From Paramacrobiotus metropolitanus (taxonomy: Eukaryota; Tardigrada; Eutardigrada; Parachela; Macrobiotidae), in assembly GCF_019649055.1 (NCBI RefSeq), contig NW_026570410.1:101862-165861 (forward strand): 64,000 bases of DNA, in the 5' to 3' direction. A program made the position numbers and the translations under genes. The notes beneath the pieces were generated by a model that was not told the DNA's origin, did not search any database, and worked only from the letters and a program-made list of their open reading frames with translations. Shown in pieces: positions 1 to 12,473 of this stretch. Within the stretch, counting starts at the first letter, position 1. Each line of letters begins with the position of its first letter.

Positions 1-813
1 ATTCCACTCGATGGATGCACTCCGCTGGTCAGATTACGCTCTTTACAAATTGCGCTTTTGCGGAATGTATACACATGTCTGCGCCGCACAGCACAGCGTT
101 AACACAAGGGACGTTAACAATTTATTTAGCTAATCTTTTCCCGCTTTCGCATCAGCCGGCATTGTGCGCGGATGTTTTTCTTCCATTCGCGGCCAAATTG
201 CCCGACTGTTGGCGCTATCGCTGCCGGCCAGTGAAGCGGAAGAGGAGATGCGCAAGACAACCGGGAAGATAGCGGCCGCGCATCCTCTTGTATATACGAG
301 TATATTGCCCGTCGTTTACCTAAATGAATAGCCGTGATTGCGCTGATTGGAGCGGCGTGAACGTGAGCGTGTCCATCGCTGCAGCGGAGCGTGGCTACAA
401 GCGTCAGCCGATTAGCCAGCTCTAAATACGCTCCCTTATCGCAGCCATCACAATCAGACATAGCAAATTTAAAAACAACTCCTTATCGCCTCGATTACAC
501 CCTCAATGAGCAATAAACACGGCTAGCGTGGAAATCGGAATGCGGCTGTTTATGTACAACACGGCAGTCTTGCGCCAACCCGGCGCAAAGAGCAGGCAAT
601 TAAGGTCACTTTGCGCTGTCCAAGGAATTCAGTTTCTCCTTAATCGAATGTACGAGATTAGCAAGAATCCAAACACATGCTGCATAGTTGACGTTTTTCG
701 GGACGGACCGATTAAAGCACTGCACAAAGCCTGCAGTTATTAAATTATTTTATATCACAGTCTAAATATATTATAAACTGCATCAATCATCAAAGGTCAT
801 CGCATGTTAATAA
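1..813. other. Upstream region of ems; no gene recognised
   Basis: No reading frame here resembles a known protein. ems proteins normally have a longer N-terminal part with an Eh1-type motif, so a 5' exon would be expected here or left of the window. I looked for such a motif and did not find one. The codon just before the ATG at 814 is an in-frame TAA, so coding can enter the homeobox exon only from that ATG or through a splice acceptor further in. Confidence 0.4.
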
Positions 814-3800
814 ATGGCTAATGCGGTGTTGATTGCAGAATCGGCGGCGATGGCGCAGTCGATGGGTTTCCTGTACCATCCCTACCGCAAGCCGAAGCGC
901 ATCCGCACGGCCTTCTCGCCGTCGCAGCTGCTGCGACTGGAGCACGCCTTCGAGAAGAACCACTACGTGGTCGGCACGGAGCGCAAGCAGTTGGCGCAGA
1001 ACCTGGTACATACGTTAGCGTCGCTCACAGTCAGCATTGTAGACCGTCATTAGCGGCATTGTTGCCGGTACAGTTGGCCACAATGCCGCGACATTCGTCA
1101 GTGGATAATTATAGCCCGGTGGCTGGCCGCGACGCGGCTTGTCGACGGCCGCGATCGGGCTATAATACAGCCAATTACACGCGGGCCCTCCAACGTGACA
1201 ATTGCGCTTTTTGTGCCTTATATGGAGTGTTAATTAGCGTGTTATTGGCATGATTAATATCGCCACTTGGCTGCACACACCAAGCAACAATTGACGATAA
1301 CGACCACTTTGCGCTGACATTCACCTGTATCCATATATCTTGCCAACCTTCACAATGTCATCTAAATTATTACGCCACAAACCGTCAAGGAAAATAGCTC
1401 AATTCATTACGTCCGTGTTCCTTGTAAAATACCAGCTTTTTTTAAATAAGCGATCCCATTACATATACAGTACAGTAAAATTAAACAAAAACTGGATGTA
1501 GTTGCTTGCTGCGATATAGCGAATGTCTGTATGGCGGTACCAGTGTAGATTTTGTCTATTAATACGAGGACACACGTTTCCTGTATAACTCCCCGTTAAG
1601 TGTTGTTTTTCTGCTACCACAGGCACTGACGGAAACGCAAGTGAAGATATGGTTTCAGGTAAGCGGCAAAGTCTGTTTTTCTTAGCAAACAACTGGCTGA
1701 AAGCGGTGAAAAACGCACTTAATGTATCACAAGTATTGAACGTGCACTTAAATGCTTAAAATATACGATGCCGGTAATATTACTGAGTGTCAAACACACG
1801 GCCTGCAAAACATTCAACTTAACTGCCAATAAGCAATAAACACAGGGTGAATTACAAGGGTAAATTAGCCAGTGACCTCTGGGTGCAATCTGTAAACTGG
1901 CGCTGCGGTTGATTATTCCCGGTGCAGTCGTTGGCACTGCGACCCGTTACGCGCATACGGTCGTTCGGGGAGTTGTGTATATACGCGGCCAATTGGCACA
2001 ACAACTGCATTGGTCGCTGGTTTAAATGGCTCGTAAATGGACTGGGAATGGCTTGATTTCGAGGGAATTAAGCCGGTCGATCTGCGCGTTTAATGTCCTG
2101 CATCCGGGCATCCGGCCGGGCTGGATACAGTCATGCAGATGCAGCGGGGATGGGGAAGGATTGGCTGGATGATGGAGGCAATTTCCCTGATGACGCGATC
2201 ATCGCGGGCCTTGTCGGCTAATACAGCGGGGCAATCAGGGCGCGTATTATGGCCCGACGCATCAGCCTGGCCATCGAGATTGCCGGCGACAGTCGTGTGC
2301 CGACAGATCGCGATGAGAGCCAGCAGATTGGCTGGATATAGATATACGTTACGCGCGTTAACGTTGCGCTGGATGTAATCCGCGCAACGTTGACGTTGGG
2401 GCCGGAAACGACTTAACTGGCCATTTTGTCGGCTAACGAGCAGGGAGAGGGCTTGTAAAGAGGAAGAATTTGCAGATTGGATTACGATCCGCGCGGCCAT
2501 TTCCGCTCGGAGCCCACGCCACGCCGCGAACGTTTATATGTATACATGTGTATATATACATCCATCGCTCCCATACCCATGTACCCCGTCCAGCGTCCCG
2601 TAACCGGGCCCCGCTGACTTCCGCTGCATTGTGCCCGTCACGCCCAGATTGCCGGCTCATTTAGCCGGCAACTGATATGTATCCCGGCCCATCATATTCT
2701 ATCAGGCCAGCGCACGCACGCTAATGGACAGCGTAACTCTACACCATAAACAACCCACTCAATTGCTACACTTAAACTTAGTTCGCTTTTATCAAATCTC
2801 CATTATAATATTATGTATCGCTACACGAAATGTTACAGCAAATTGTGGCAGTATTCTTGAAGGCAGATATCGGGTGACCAGGGCGGTTGCCCTGTGCGCC
2901 GAACAGGCAAAAAAGGCAATTATGGCATTGAGGCGCGCTAAACGAGTTTGACGGTTGGGCGCGATATCAGCGCTGGGCATCGTTCATTGCGGGAATTCGA
3001 AGCAGGGAAGGCTGCATTATCGTGTTGATGACGGGGATGCTTAGCGTAATTACACTGGCCAGTTTAGCGCTGACCACGCTCCGCTGGACGTCGACGACGC
3101 TGTATCTTCTGTATCTATGGCTGTCAAGCGGATCGATCAAGGCAAACTGCGCCCCGCTGCGCGGCTCAATACTCCGCTCACCGATGATCGCTTCATTTTA
3201 AACGTTTTCCCAACCGATATATACGCGCTATCCTAACCACCAACCATCAATATCTGCCAGATTCTCCAGCACGTCCAGCGGCTTTAATTGCCGCTAATAA
3301 CACTCGCCACTTAGTCCAACGAGCTGCGAGATGGCCAATGTGTCAGCGCATGCAAAACGCTCCTTAATGAAGCGCATTACCCGCCAAATAATACACTGTC
3401 TGTCACTGCTTTTGATACGTGAAACCGGTGATTAAAGTAATTATCAGGGAAATCAAGTAGTAATCGAATTTCTGATGAAAGCAGCAACTGCGCTTTGTGC
3501 AGTATTACAGCTTTCTTTTGCTTGGGTTTGCCTGGTTTTCTGGCAGTGGTCGGGAGAGATGCGGTATGTACCTAAAATTGGCGTTCGATACCAGGGAATG
3601 AAGCGTGTTTATGTGGCATGATAATGTTATTGCGAAGGGCGTTGCCGGTTAATTATTCCGCAATCTGAGCGCGCAGTTAGGTGGACGATGACAGTCATTG
3701 GTGTATGATGGATGAGCCGTTCCATTGGACTGGGCGCTAAGGCCGGCTCGCGTTAGGAACAAATCGTTATTATTTCGTCCGGGCTAAAGAGTGGGTATTA

Positions 3801-6525
3801 GTGTCAGGACAGTGGACGGCAATTGCTCCGTCAGAAATTCAGAATCGGCCAGGTATGCTGTATCTGTATCGCTGCAGGCTTCATTCCTTTTACCTTTAAC
3901 AACGGCTAAATTAACCGGCTGTATATAATGCAGCAATAACATTCAGCTGATCGGATATACACGCTCATTCGGCATAATAATATATCCAGCGGATACTGCG
4001 CTGACCACATGAGCGTCAGATGAGAGAAGCACAGGAATAATTGAGTTTAAACGCCAGACAGATAGATATTCGTAGGCAGGCAATCAAATTAAATAGCTGA
4101 CTGACAGACAAAGCCCCGCTCGCTCCATTCATCGGGACCGGGTTTAGATCTCAGGCAGCAACGTGAATATATGATTATCACGAGATGATGGAACATCCAT
4201 CACTGCCCGAACCGTTCGCTTAATTATCAACCAGTGTCCTCTGCTGTCCTGTCCTGCAATACCTGTCCTGTCCCCAACTGTCCTCTCGCTGCAACCTCAA
4301 CCGAACCGGTCGGGCCAAAAGAGATAGAGTGCACTGCATCCTAATGAGTCCATCATCGTCTCATCACCACCTGCACAATGCATTCTCGCCTTTTATTCCC
4401 CATTCACGACTTCAGCCGCGCCGTTTGTAAACCCAGCTAAACAATCATTTACTGACCGTTGCTATTAAATGCCACTGCAAGAATAATTTGTTTTCTTGGG
4501 CGCACATGTTTCTTTTGCGCTATACAAACGCTGATCTTGCCATGTCCGATTACCGCTACATGGAACAATAACACCTTTCCTTGTTAATTATTTAGGAGAT
4601 TATTGTTAAGCTAACTGTATTTCAGCTTCATTAGATTAATGCTCTAAACTACGAGAAAAATTAGGATTTATTAGAATATGATCCGCAGTTTTATTTCCGG
4701 TTCAGTTTAATTTCTGCTATCAAGCGGCTCAGTGGTGACCTTTGCAATTTCCGCAGTAGAACGAATGATAGCACCGTAAACGACTGCGATAGTGGAAAAT
4801 CGAAAACATGATGGCTGGTAATAAAAACATAATAAAGCAGAGCGCTGACGAGTCAAACTGCAAATGAGCTGTCGTCGCGATGATCGGCTGGGGCGTGTTA
4901 TTAGCGGCTGATTACTGCTCCTTTCACTGCCGACCATTTCCACTGAATATATTCGCCATAAAATCATTCGCCGACTGCATTACCAATTTACCGTGATGGC
5001 ATTAGCATTTAACAGCGTGCCAGATATTCGCGCGGCACAGCGAGCCTCTCGAGCAGTCGAGAAGCGCCGCGCTAACTGCCCGCACGGCAATTTATTCCCA
5101 ATGCATATAAAATAATTTGCTCGTTACACGTCCGATTACACCGACTGAAACTGCCGGCATTAGCGCAGTGTTCAGTGTGTTTATATTGGACACTGACAAC
5201 AACGCCACAATACATTCATCAACGTGCTATGCAGCCATAACTATAATAGACTCGCCTATTTAATTTGCTGATTAAATTGCTGCCCCGGGGTCAGCTTCGT
5301 ATCTGTATATATTCGTATCGAATTGTGTTGTCTTCTTGAGTTGTGGCCAACCGGTTTCTGCTTTCTCTTTTTAATCGGCGTTTTGCTGGCTATAATTTAC
5401 CGCATATCAGCGCTGATAGATGGAATAAATATCCATGTTATATGCCATTGATGCGGACTCGTCGGTCACGTCGATCGCCCAACGATCGACGCTCAACGAG
5501 CGACGACGGCATTAATTGCACGTCAGCAGCGCAGCAAACAATAACTCGGTAATGTCAGTTTAATGGGTTGTTTTTGTCTTCATTAACAAGTCGCTCAAGT
5601 GCAGCATTACACTTATATGGCCATGATACGAGTGTAAGCAGCCGTTTCATGCAGTGAAATTAATACCCGCCACGTTAATCACTCAAAGCATATATACGCA
5701 CACGCACCCGTTATATGCACGCTTAGAAAACCACCTAAATAGGCAGCAAATTCCGAAAAGTCAACATTAAATACGTATTAAAAGAAAGCAGCCACACACA
5801 CCGCTGTATCATAAAACTATGCTTATTACTTTAGTCTTTAAATAATTAATCGTTATCACTAAATCCAAAAATATTGTAATTTTGTGTAGAATCGGCGAAC
5901 GAAGCATAAGCGGCTGAAGAGCGACGGCAGCGTCGACAAGGACGGCGACGCCGACGTGGACGACGAGCCGGAAGAGGACTCGGAGGTGGAGCTGGAGGAC
6001 GACGACGTCGACGGCGGCGCGGTGCTGGAGCCGCCACCGGCGGGGGACGCCGACGCGTCCAGCTGTTGCCGGACGTCGCCCAGCCTGGCCCATCACCGCC
6101 ACAAAGACCGCTCGCGCCACAGCGTCCACGTTGACGAGGACGCCGGGAACGGGAAAGAAGCCGTCGCCGTCGCCGTCAGTGACGCCGACCGATCTCAGCC
6201 AGCTGACCGACCGGAAAAGACCTCACCGTCCAGAGAACCGGACGCCCACCGCCACGGCGGCACTCTCCAGGACGGCGAGCGTCCCGGCGGGTTCCCTGCG
6301 TTTCCCTTTTCGGAGCCGGCGGCGCCGCATCCCAACTTCTTCGCCGCGGCGGCGGCGGCGCTCCCGCGTTCGGCGCACTCCAACTTCGCGCCGTATACGC
6401 CCACTTCCGGCGCGGTGCACCTCCCGGCGCCACCGTCCGCGGACGCCTACCACCCGGACACCGCTGCCCCGCGCAGTGCCACGCACCACCACGCGATTCT
6501 CAGCAGCAAAACCAAACGGAAGTAA
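814..6525 (+). CDS. ems: Empty spiracles / EMX-type homeobox transcription factor, three exons
   Basis: Encodes a nuclear DNA-binding factor of the EMX family, which patterns anterior head and brain segments in animals. Exon 1 is 814-1005, exon 2 is 1623-1658 and exon 3 is 5890-6525; all junctions are phase 0. The homeodomain starts at the EMX-typical [15 protein letters not shown], followed by EKNHYVVG. Exon 2 supplies [12 protein letters not shown], and exon 3 opens with [10 protein letters not shown], completing recognition helix 3 with W48, F49, Q50 and N51. The remaining ~200 residues are acidic near the homeodomain and then rich in Pro, Ala, Ser and His, as expected for low-complexity regulatory sequence. 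With the ATG at 814 only about 25 residues precede the homeodomain, far shorter than family members, so the true 5' end may be an unseen exon; a possible acceptor (ttgattgcag) lies at about 828-837. Exon coding is GC-rich, unlike the AT-rich introns. Confidence 0.9.
1006..1622 (+). other. ems intron 1, with an 11-bp perfect inverted repeat
   Basis: Starts gtacat after the codon for L38 of the homeodomain and ends ccacag. Inside it, attatagcccg at 1108-1118 is matched by its exact reverse complement at 1156-1166, with further GC-rich self-complementarity between the arms. No coding sequence is seen. Confidence 0.75.
1659..5889 (+). other. ems intron 2 (4.2 kb), no gene seen
   Basis: Begins gtaagc after the codon for Q50 and ends tttgtgtag before N51. 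All open frames inside are short and show no recognisable protein. Its length, against a 36-bp preceding exon, makes it a natural place to look for conserved enhancers, but I see no repeat or site I can name. Confidence 0.75.
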
Positions 6526-8154
6526 ATTTCTCTATTCTTCTACGCCTGTTGTTAAAGGTGTATAGTATACGCATTTGTGGGAAAAATAATTCGAATGATG
6601 CTTTCCCTGGTTAATCTGACTGCATCGACCGGCGCAACAGTGTTAATCACGTCAAGTGCTGCAATGATGCAGATTGTATTCCCTGTGCATGAGTGCAGTA
6701 TATACGAGTGTATTCTGTGCATTTCCGAGCAATGAATGAATTACAATTCGATTAACATTACCGGCAGCAAAAATATCAAAGCAGATTACCTGCGTCGGGC
6801 GAAATTAATCGCGTAGAATTGCTTAACACAGCACAATTGTAAGCAGCCGAAGAATTGCCAGTCAAGAAGAGTGCAAACACGAACGGCTATGCCGGTTATG
6901 TGTGTGATTTGATCCGGCGAATGGAGGTGTAATACGATTCCCGAGAATCCCGACTTGCACACATCCATTAATTTAAAGCCGGCACAAGATCTGCACGGAG
7001 AATAGTGCAGGTAAGTAGTAATACGCAACATTACGTTACTGCCTGCACACCGCCTCCATTATGGCCGGCAGCAATCCATTTGGACGTGCCCGGCAGATTA
7101 AACACTGACCATAAAGGCGGCTGTGTACAGTCTGGCGACGACTGCTCGATGGTTGGTAAAGGTCAAACAAATGGGCAAATAAATAACAACATTCTCGTAA
7201 TAGCATCAGCGCGGATCCAACCATAATATTACTAACCCAACAACATAATTATATAATAGAAACAACAAAAAATGAAATAAATCCAGTTTTCAGAAATATT
7301 GTGGTTTAATACTGTACATAGTATTTCGTAAACCCAGAAAAGGATTTCGGATCACGGATTATTAAGGATTATTAATTTAAGGATTAAGAAAAAAAGGGAT
7401 TATCAATTTTTTAAGCTTGCGCTAGCACCCTTAAGCGTACCGCGTTAAAGGGGGTGCAATGGGAATTCCGAAAATACATGTATGAATGCAAGAACTAATT
7501 GAAGGGTACAACACATGTCAGAACAAAAATATAGAACAATATAGAACAAAAATTAAAATGTTCTGTTACCAGTGTATATTGTATTGTACTCGTACGCAAC
7601 AATGCTGAAACTGCTTTGCGAAAAAAAACTTAATAAGGAATGTGCAAATTTGGATATACAGTATGCTGCTCGTGCTCTGTAGACGCGACAAAATTTCAAA
7701 AACGAGCGTTATGTACATATTCCGCCATCGTTGCGCGCACAATTAGTATGTAGCGTATGCTGCGTTTCCACTCGCCTCGACCGCTTGTATCTCTGCAGAT
7801 CAATGCCAAAACCATCCTGAATTAATTAACAACTTGAATACTCGTATACGTACTTTATTTCGATTAGTGATTTTCACGGCGATAACCAGATACTACTGCT
7901 TTAAAACCAGTTTAGTCACTTAGAAATGTAGATTTAGAATTTAGACATTATCAGATACAATTATACAGAGTACGCATAACCGCTGTAATATTCTTTCAAA
8001 GAAAGCAATTGTTTTGCAGTAATCATACAGTGCGTAGCTATGGGCAGTGGGCACCTCAAAGTTATATGCATCAGACAGTTATTATGATACTCTTTATTTA
8101 TGTTCACTCAGCGACATAACATTCAATCAATCCACTACGGCCAGTACTGCACAA
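6526..8154. other. Intergenic, no gene recognised
   Basis: Contains the presumed ems 3' untranslated region, then AT-rich sequence with no supported reading frame. Nothing else distinctive was seen. Confidence 0.5.
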
Positions 8155-9058
8155 TCAAGAATTAAAAAAACAACCAAAATCGCTGTTGTCAACAACTTTA
8201 TTCTTTCCCGGTAAAGTTCCTAAAATCGCGGCCGCATTGCCTTTAATAATTGCAAGGCTAATGCGCTGCTTTAAAAAAGCCGTGGATCTGCCTTCTCCGG
8301 TTCTCTCCTTGATTTTCCGACCAGAAAAGCTGACCATTTCTCTTGCTCCTTCGCCGAGCACTCCGAGCGTTTCTACAGCAAAGGGATAAAACCAGAACTG
8401 ATCGCCCAGATCCCGATAATTGTATTGTTTCCGGCTTTCTGCTTGGTGTGCCGCTGCGCCCGCAACCTTTGCTGACCATCTAAGATACGACTGTGCTAAC
8501 GTGTCCGCAAAGGTGGCGTCCCATACCAGCTGCTTTCCTTCTCGAACCGGCACCAATGTCAATCCGTCTGGACGTTTTCCGTTACGTCTCGGGATGAACC
8601 AACGGGTTCCAACTCGCAGGGAAAGCCCGCTGCTACGCATCCTCGTTCCAGTATACTGTTCAATTCTGTATGTTGGCTCCATCTACCTTTGCTGTACAGG
8701 CAGGATAATCCATGATGACCATCTGGAATTACCTGGAAGCCACATCCTACGCATTCATGCGGTGCCACTACTGGTAAACCGAATCGCAATCCTACTGCAA
8801 TTCGAACTTGTTCGTCATTCACCACCGTTCCCAAGCATGCTGCCGGTAGCGCGTGGAGCCATGCCGCAGATTCTTTCTCAGACGCCGCTAATAGTGTTGC
8901 CATTTCCTGCGGTTTACCACTGGCCATTGCTTGTAGGCGGAGCTGTGAGTATGTACGTTCCACGACGGGCCAATCCCAGCTTTTCTGATATTTCCTCAGA
9001 TTTTCGGAGGGCATTTCGCACTGATACGTCTTCACCCACTTGTCCGTAGACAGTTATT
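8155..9058 (-). mobile_element. Non-LTR retrotransposon fragment: C-terminal part of reverse transcriptase
   Basis: The translated minus strand shows the tail region typical of many animal non-LTR reverse transcriptase proteins. In order there is AWLHALPAACLG, then a cysteine/histidine cluster (HECVGCG, GHHGLSC), then KRPDGLTLVP with LVWDATFADTLAQSYL, and near the end KQRISLAI, GNAAAILGTLPGKN. The frame changes by one base near 8580, between the cysteine-rich block and the KRPDG block, so the copy is not intact. The catalytic FADD-type region is absent: the frame closes just beyond 9058 beside a short tandem duplication, the usual picture of a 5'-truncated insertion. It is dead or non-autonomous as it stands. 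Confidence 0.85.
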
Positions 9059-9108
9059 ATTGTTATATATTAATAACTGTCCGTAGACAGTTATTATTGT
9101 TATATTAA
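9042..9108. repeat. Two-copy direct tandem repeat of about 33 bp
   Basis: The segment containing tccgtagacagttattattg occurs twice in succession. It abuts the truncated 5' end of the reverse-transcriptase fragment and may mark the integration junction. Confidence 0.75.
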
Positions 9109-10326
9109 TCGTTTAATGTACGTACGTAGTATGTAATGTACGTATACGTAGTAGAATACTGTAATATAGTATTATCTTAACGTGGTACCATATTACACTA
9201 TGGTGAGACGCATTCCCCTTTATAACTTATACGTGACCTCTAATTACCTGTAGTGCCCTGGACTTGCCCAGCCTGACGCGGCAGTCGACGGTGACCTTTG
9301 GAAGCGACTTAGTGTGCCCGACCGCCAGCCTCGGCTGCACCAACTGTCCGGCGCTTGGAATGGCCAACTGGACAAATGATATACATGGAATGAAATATAT
9401 ATATATCTATATAATGTGTGATGTTGCGTACATGGGATGCGCCACGCCTTGACTGCATTTCCGCTGCGAGGTGCCGCTGCATTTCGGCTAGGAGTGGTCC
9501 GCCGGCGGCCCGGGGCCGAGCAGAGATCTAGACAGCTGCCTACGCTAGTATGACGAAAACTGCGTCAATCCCAACGCACGGGATGCTTCGGCGGTGGTGC
9601 CTTGACGGCTCCGCCGCCCTCCGGAGCTTCCCCGACGGCCGCCGGCGGTCCCTTGCCGTAATTACGAGATTGACTTCTCCAGGTAGTTCTGTGGGAAATT
9701 GGAGATTCTTCCTACGTTAGTAAAAGAGCTTTCTTCACCAGCCAACACGATTGCTTTTCTGCTCAACTGCCTTTTTGATGATAGGGAACACAGATATGAA
9801 GCGGATACTAATGCTGCATTAATTGCACGTCAACTGAATTATTGTGTGTCACCGGTTACGTTATCGCTGTATTGCACAAATAATTATGTACATCGGGTGC
9901 GACCGCCTTGCGCTATTTCCGGCGCAATATACTGTAGTTCTGTACGTTCTCGTGCCACCGAAGCTGACAACTTCAGGAGCATTACGGTAAGCATTAATTA
10001 ATTTTACTACTTCGACTAGCAGACTAGTAGAATCGTTATACTACAAAATCTGTAGTAGAACCCCTGAGCAAGCGTAACAAGCAGAACAATACGCAACAAC
10101 GCAAACAAAGCGTACAAAGGTCATTTATAGCGTCGGTATATATACACAATCTTGTTAGTCGGAGAAGAGAAGAGCAGCACAATTTATTGACTGATTAATC
10201 CGAATCGCCGGCAAGCATACGAAGACATGCAGGCTGGCCTCGTAACTGACTACCGGGGCAGGTGGACCTGCACGACGGACAGCGGAGATCCCTGGCAACG
10301 TCCCCTCCCGCGGGCGCGGGCGGGGC
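9109..10326. other. Intergenic, possible unassigned exon at about 9254-9380
   Basis: A GC-rich, cysteine-containing open stretch follows a plausible acceptor (acctgtag) at about 9253, but I cannot match it to a family. A second GC-rich block lies at 9480-9680. No complete gene is visible. Confidence 0.3.
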
Positions 10327-12473
10327 TCAGACGAGGGTGCAGTTGTACTTGCGCGGGCGGTACTGCTTGGGGAAGAGGACGGCGCGGGCGGCCTCCTCGA
10401 AGACGGGCTTGAGGCCCTTCTGCGTCAGGGCCGAGCACTCCAGGTAGCGGACGGCGCGGATCTTGTGGGCCACCTTCAGGCCCTGCTCGCGGCGCACCGG
10501 GGCGTGGCCCGTGTCCGCCAGGGAGTCCAACACAGCGCGGTCCTCGCGCAGGTCGATCTTGGTCCCCACCAGGATGATGGGGCTCGCCGGGCAGTGGTGG
10601 TGGATCTCGGGGTACCACTTCAGCAGCACGTTGTCTAACGAGGACGGCGAGACGACGCTGAAGCAGATCAGGAACACGTCCGTCTGCAATTAACCGATAA
10701 ATTGTGAGAAATCCAATTAAAATACGCAATTTGATTTATAAAATTAATGTAAATGTAATTCGGTTTCGTAATGTATAGAACTAGGGTCATAAAATAATGT
10801 ATGGTCTGTATTGTACAAGTATGTGGCTGTACGTACGCTGTGTGGAATAAATTACCATGGTATATACGCATTATTAAATGCATGCAATACATATCCACAT
10901 AATTATTATGTGCTCTGTATAATTATATGTATGCACATACATAAAGTAATAATATATTTACGCTAATATAGATATGAAATCTATTGTATATCTATATTAT
11001 ATAGATACACTCACACAATGTCATATCAAGGAACTAGACCTATAATAACTACAAAAAAGCTGAGGCATCGAGATCGGAAAAACCAGAACCTAATAAAAAA
11101 AACTGTAAACGCCATTAGATTCAGCATATTCAGAAACTGTATCACATGCATTTTATTTTAAAAAAAAATTATTTAAACCCGTCCGACCGATGCCGGTTTC
11201 GGCAGAACTGGCTTCGGTAAAGCTTTCAAGGTGACCTTGAGAATAATAGCAATGCCAGTTGCTTAGAACATTTATTAAAGTGTATGTACTACAATGAATT
11301 TGTAGTTATTTTATTTGCAAACATGTTGAATTTTAATCGCCTGATTGCTGTTCAAATGTTCAATTTTTAAATGCCTAAAAAATCCGATTCCCTTGATTGA
11401 ATTAGCCCAGGTTTCGAAGGAAACAAAAGCCAGTGAACAAAACTGCTAAGGCAGTGAGTGACCCAGCTACCGCCACTGTCCAGTGAACAAAACGAAATCA
11501 CTAGCTGAGTGATGACCGAGCAATAAATCACTACCCTAGGTGAACAAAATTGCTAGATGAGTCAGTGACTGAGCTACCACCACTGTCCAGTGAACAAAAT
11601 TGCTAGGTGAGTGAGTGACCGAGCTACCACCACTCTCAACTGAATAAAATTGCTAGGTGACACCGTTAGTGAGAGACTGAGCTACCACCGCTGTCCAGTG
11701 AACAAAGTTGCTAACTGAGTGAGGGACTGAGCTAGATTCCTTGCCTAAGAAGTTCTACAATAACTGCTAAGGCAGTTAGTGAATTTACTAAGAATTACTG
11801 CAAATGGAATGATTTGTTCAAAGCGGCCGTGGATCACAAGAAACGCGGAGGCGAAGCCGCAGCGGTTTCTTGTATATAAATATTGTACAGTACACACACA
11901 TGTAAATATATAGACTATAACCCAGTGCAGTTCCTAGAACCGAAATTAAGCCCGATCGGGAGCAGAAATTCTCTGGCCCACACTAAGCATTATCGGGTCC
12001 TGAACCGTGCATATACCGGTATGTACGACAGTACGAGTAGTATGTTTGTACATGATTATTTATACTCGTATGTATAAATGAATTCATATCTATAATATCT
12101 GTCGTACATAAAAAACTTGTACACAGTACGCGACAGGCGTGACTTACTTGAGGATAGCTGAGCGGTCGCAGCCGGTCGTAGTCTTCCTGGCCGGCCGTGT
12201 CCCACAGCCCCAGGTTCACCAAGATGTCGTCCACCTTTAGCGCCGCGGAGAAGTTGTCGAATCTGCCGACGAGATAGAACAACTCTAAATGATTACGTTG
12301 TGCAGTTACGCGTACAAACAAGCATAAGAGAAGCCGGCACGCCGACTACTTACACGGTGGGGACGTACTCCCCGGGGAAGCTGTCGGTGGTGTAGGAGAT
12401 GAGCATGCAGGTCTTGCCCACCGTCCCGTCGCCCACCACCACGCACTTGACCGGGCCGTCCCACCGACATCAT
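10327..12473 (-). CDS. Mtl: Mig-2-like (Mtl) Rho-family small GTPase, three exons
   Basis: Membrane-associated GTP switch of the Rac/Mig-2 branch, which in worms and flies acts in cell migration, axon guidance and actin control. Exon 1 (12473 or 12470 to 12354) gives the P-loop GDGTVGKT, then [19 protein letters not shown]. Exon 2 (12262-12148) gives the switch I end FDNFSA and switch [21 protein letters not shown]. Exon 3 (10683-10327) gives [13 protein letters not shown], the base-recognition motif GTKIDL, ECSAL and the C terminus NCTLV, a CAAX prenylation box. Introns have gtaagt donors. The [20 protein letters not shown] block fits Mig-2 better than Rac1 or Cdc42. The total of about 195 codons is normal. 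Odd point: the two ATGs at 12473 and 12470 share a frame that is one base out of register with the P-loop; the shift sits in the GC run at 12451-12457. This is either a sequence error or a disabled start. Confidence 0.88.
11040..11890 (+). repeat. Dispersed repeat element copy 1, with internal ~50-bp minisatellite
   Basis: Lies in the Mtl second intron. The head (about 11090-11270) shares aacgccat, gattcagcat, cacatgcatttt and caaggtgacctt, in order, with 61690-61820. The middle (about 11400-11730) is a tandem series of roughly 50-bp units built on ccagtgaacaaaattgct and gtgaccgagctaccacca. The tail (about 11820-11885) is a hairpin around aagaaacgcgg...gcagcggtttctt. Strand is arbitrary. The same three-part order is found in the copy at 61.7-62.6 kb. 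Confidence 0.8.

Noticed and set aside
5956-6525. Independent acidic protein gene starting within this stretch
   Set aside because: It is simply the third exon of ems, whose frame begins at the acceptor at 5890.
10250-10729. Alternative 159-codon minus frame across the Mtl last exon
   Set aside because: It reads the Mtl exon in the wrong frame; the correct frame has GTKIDL, ECSAL and a CAAX box.
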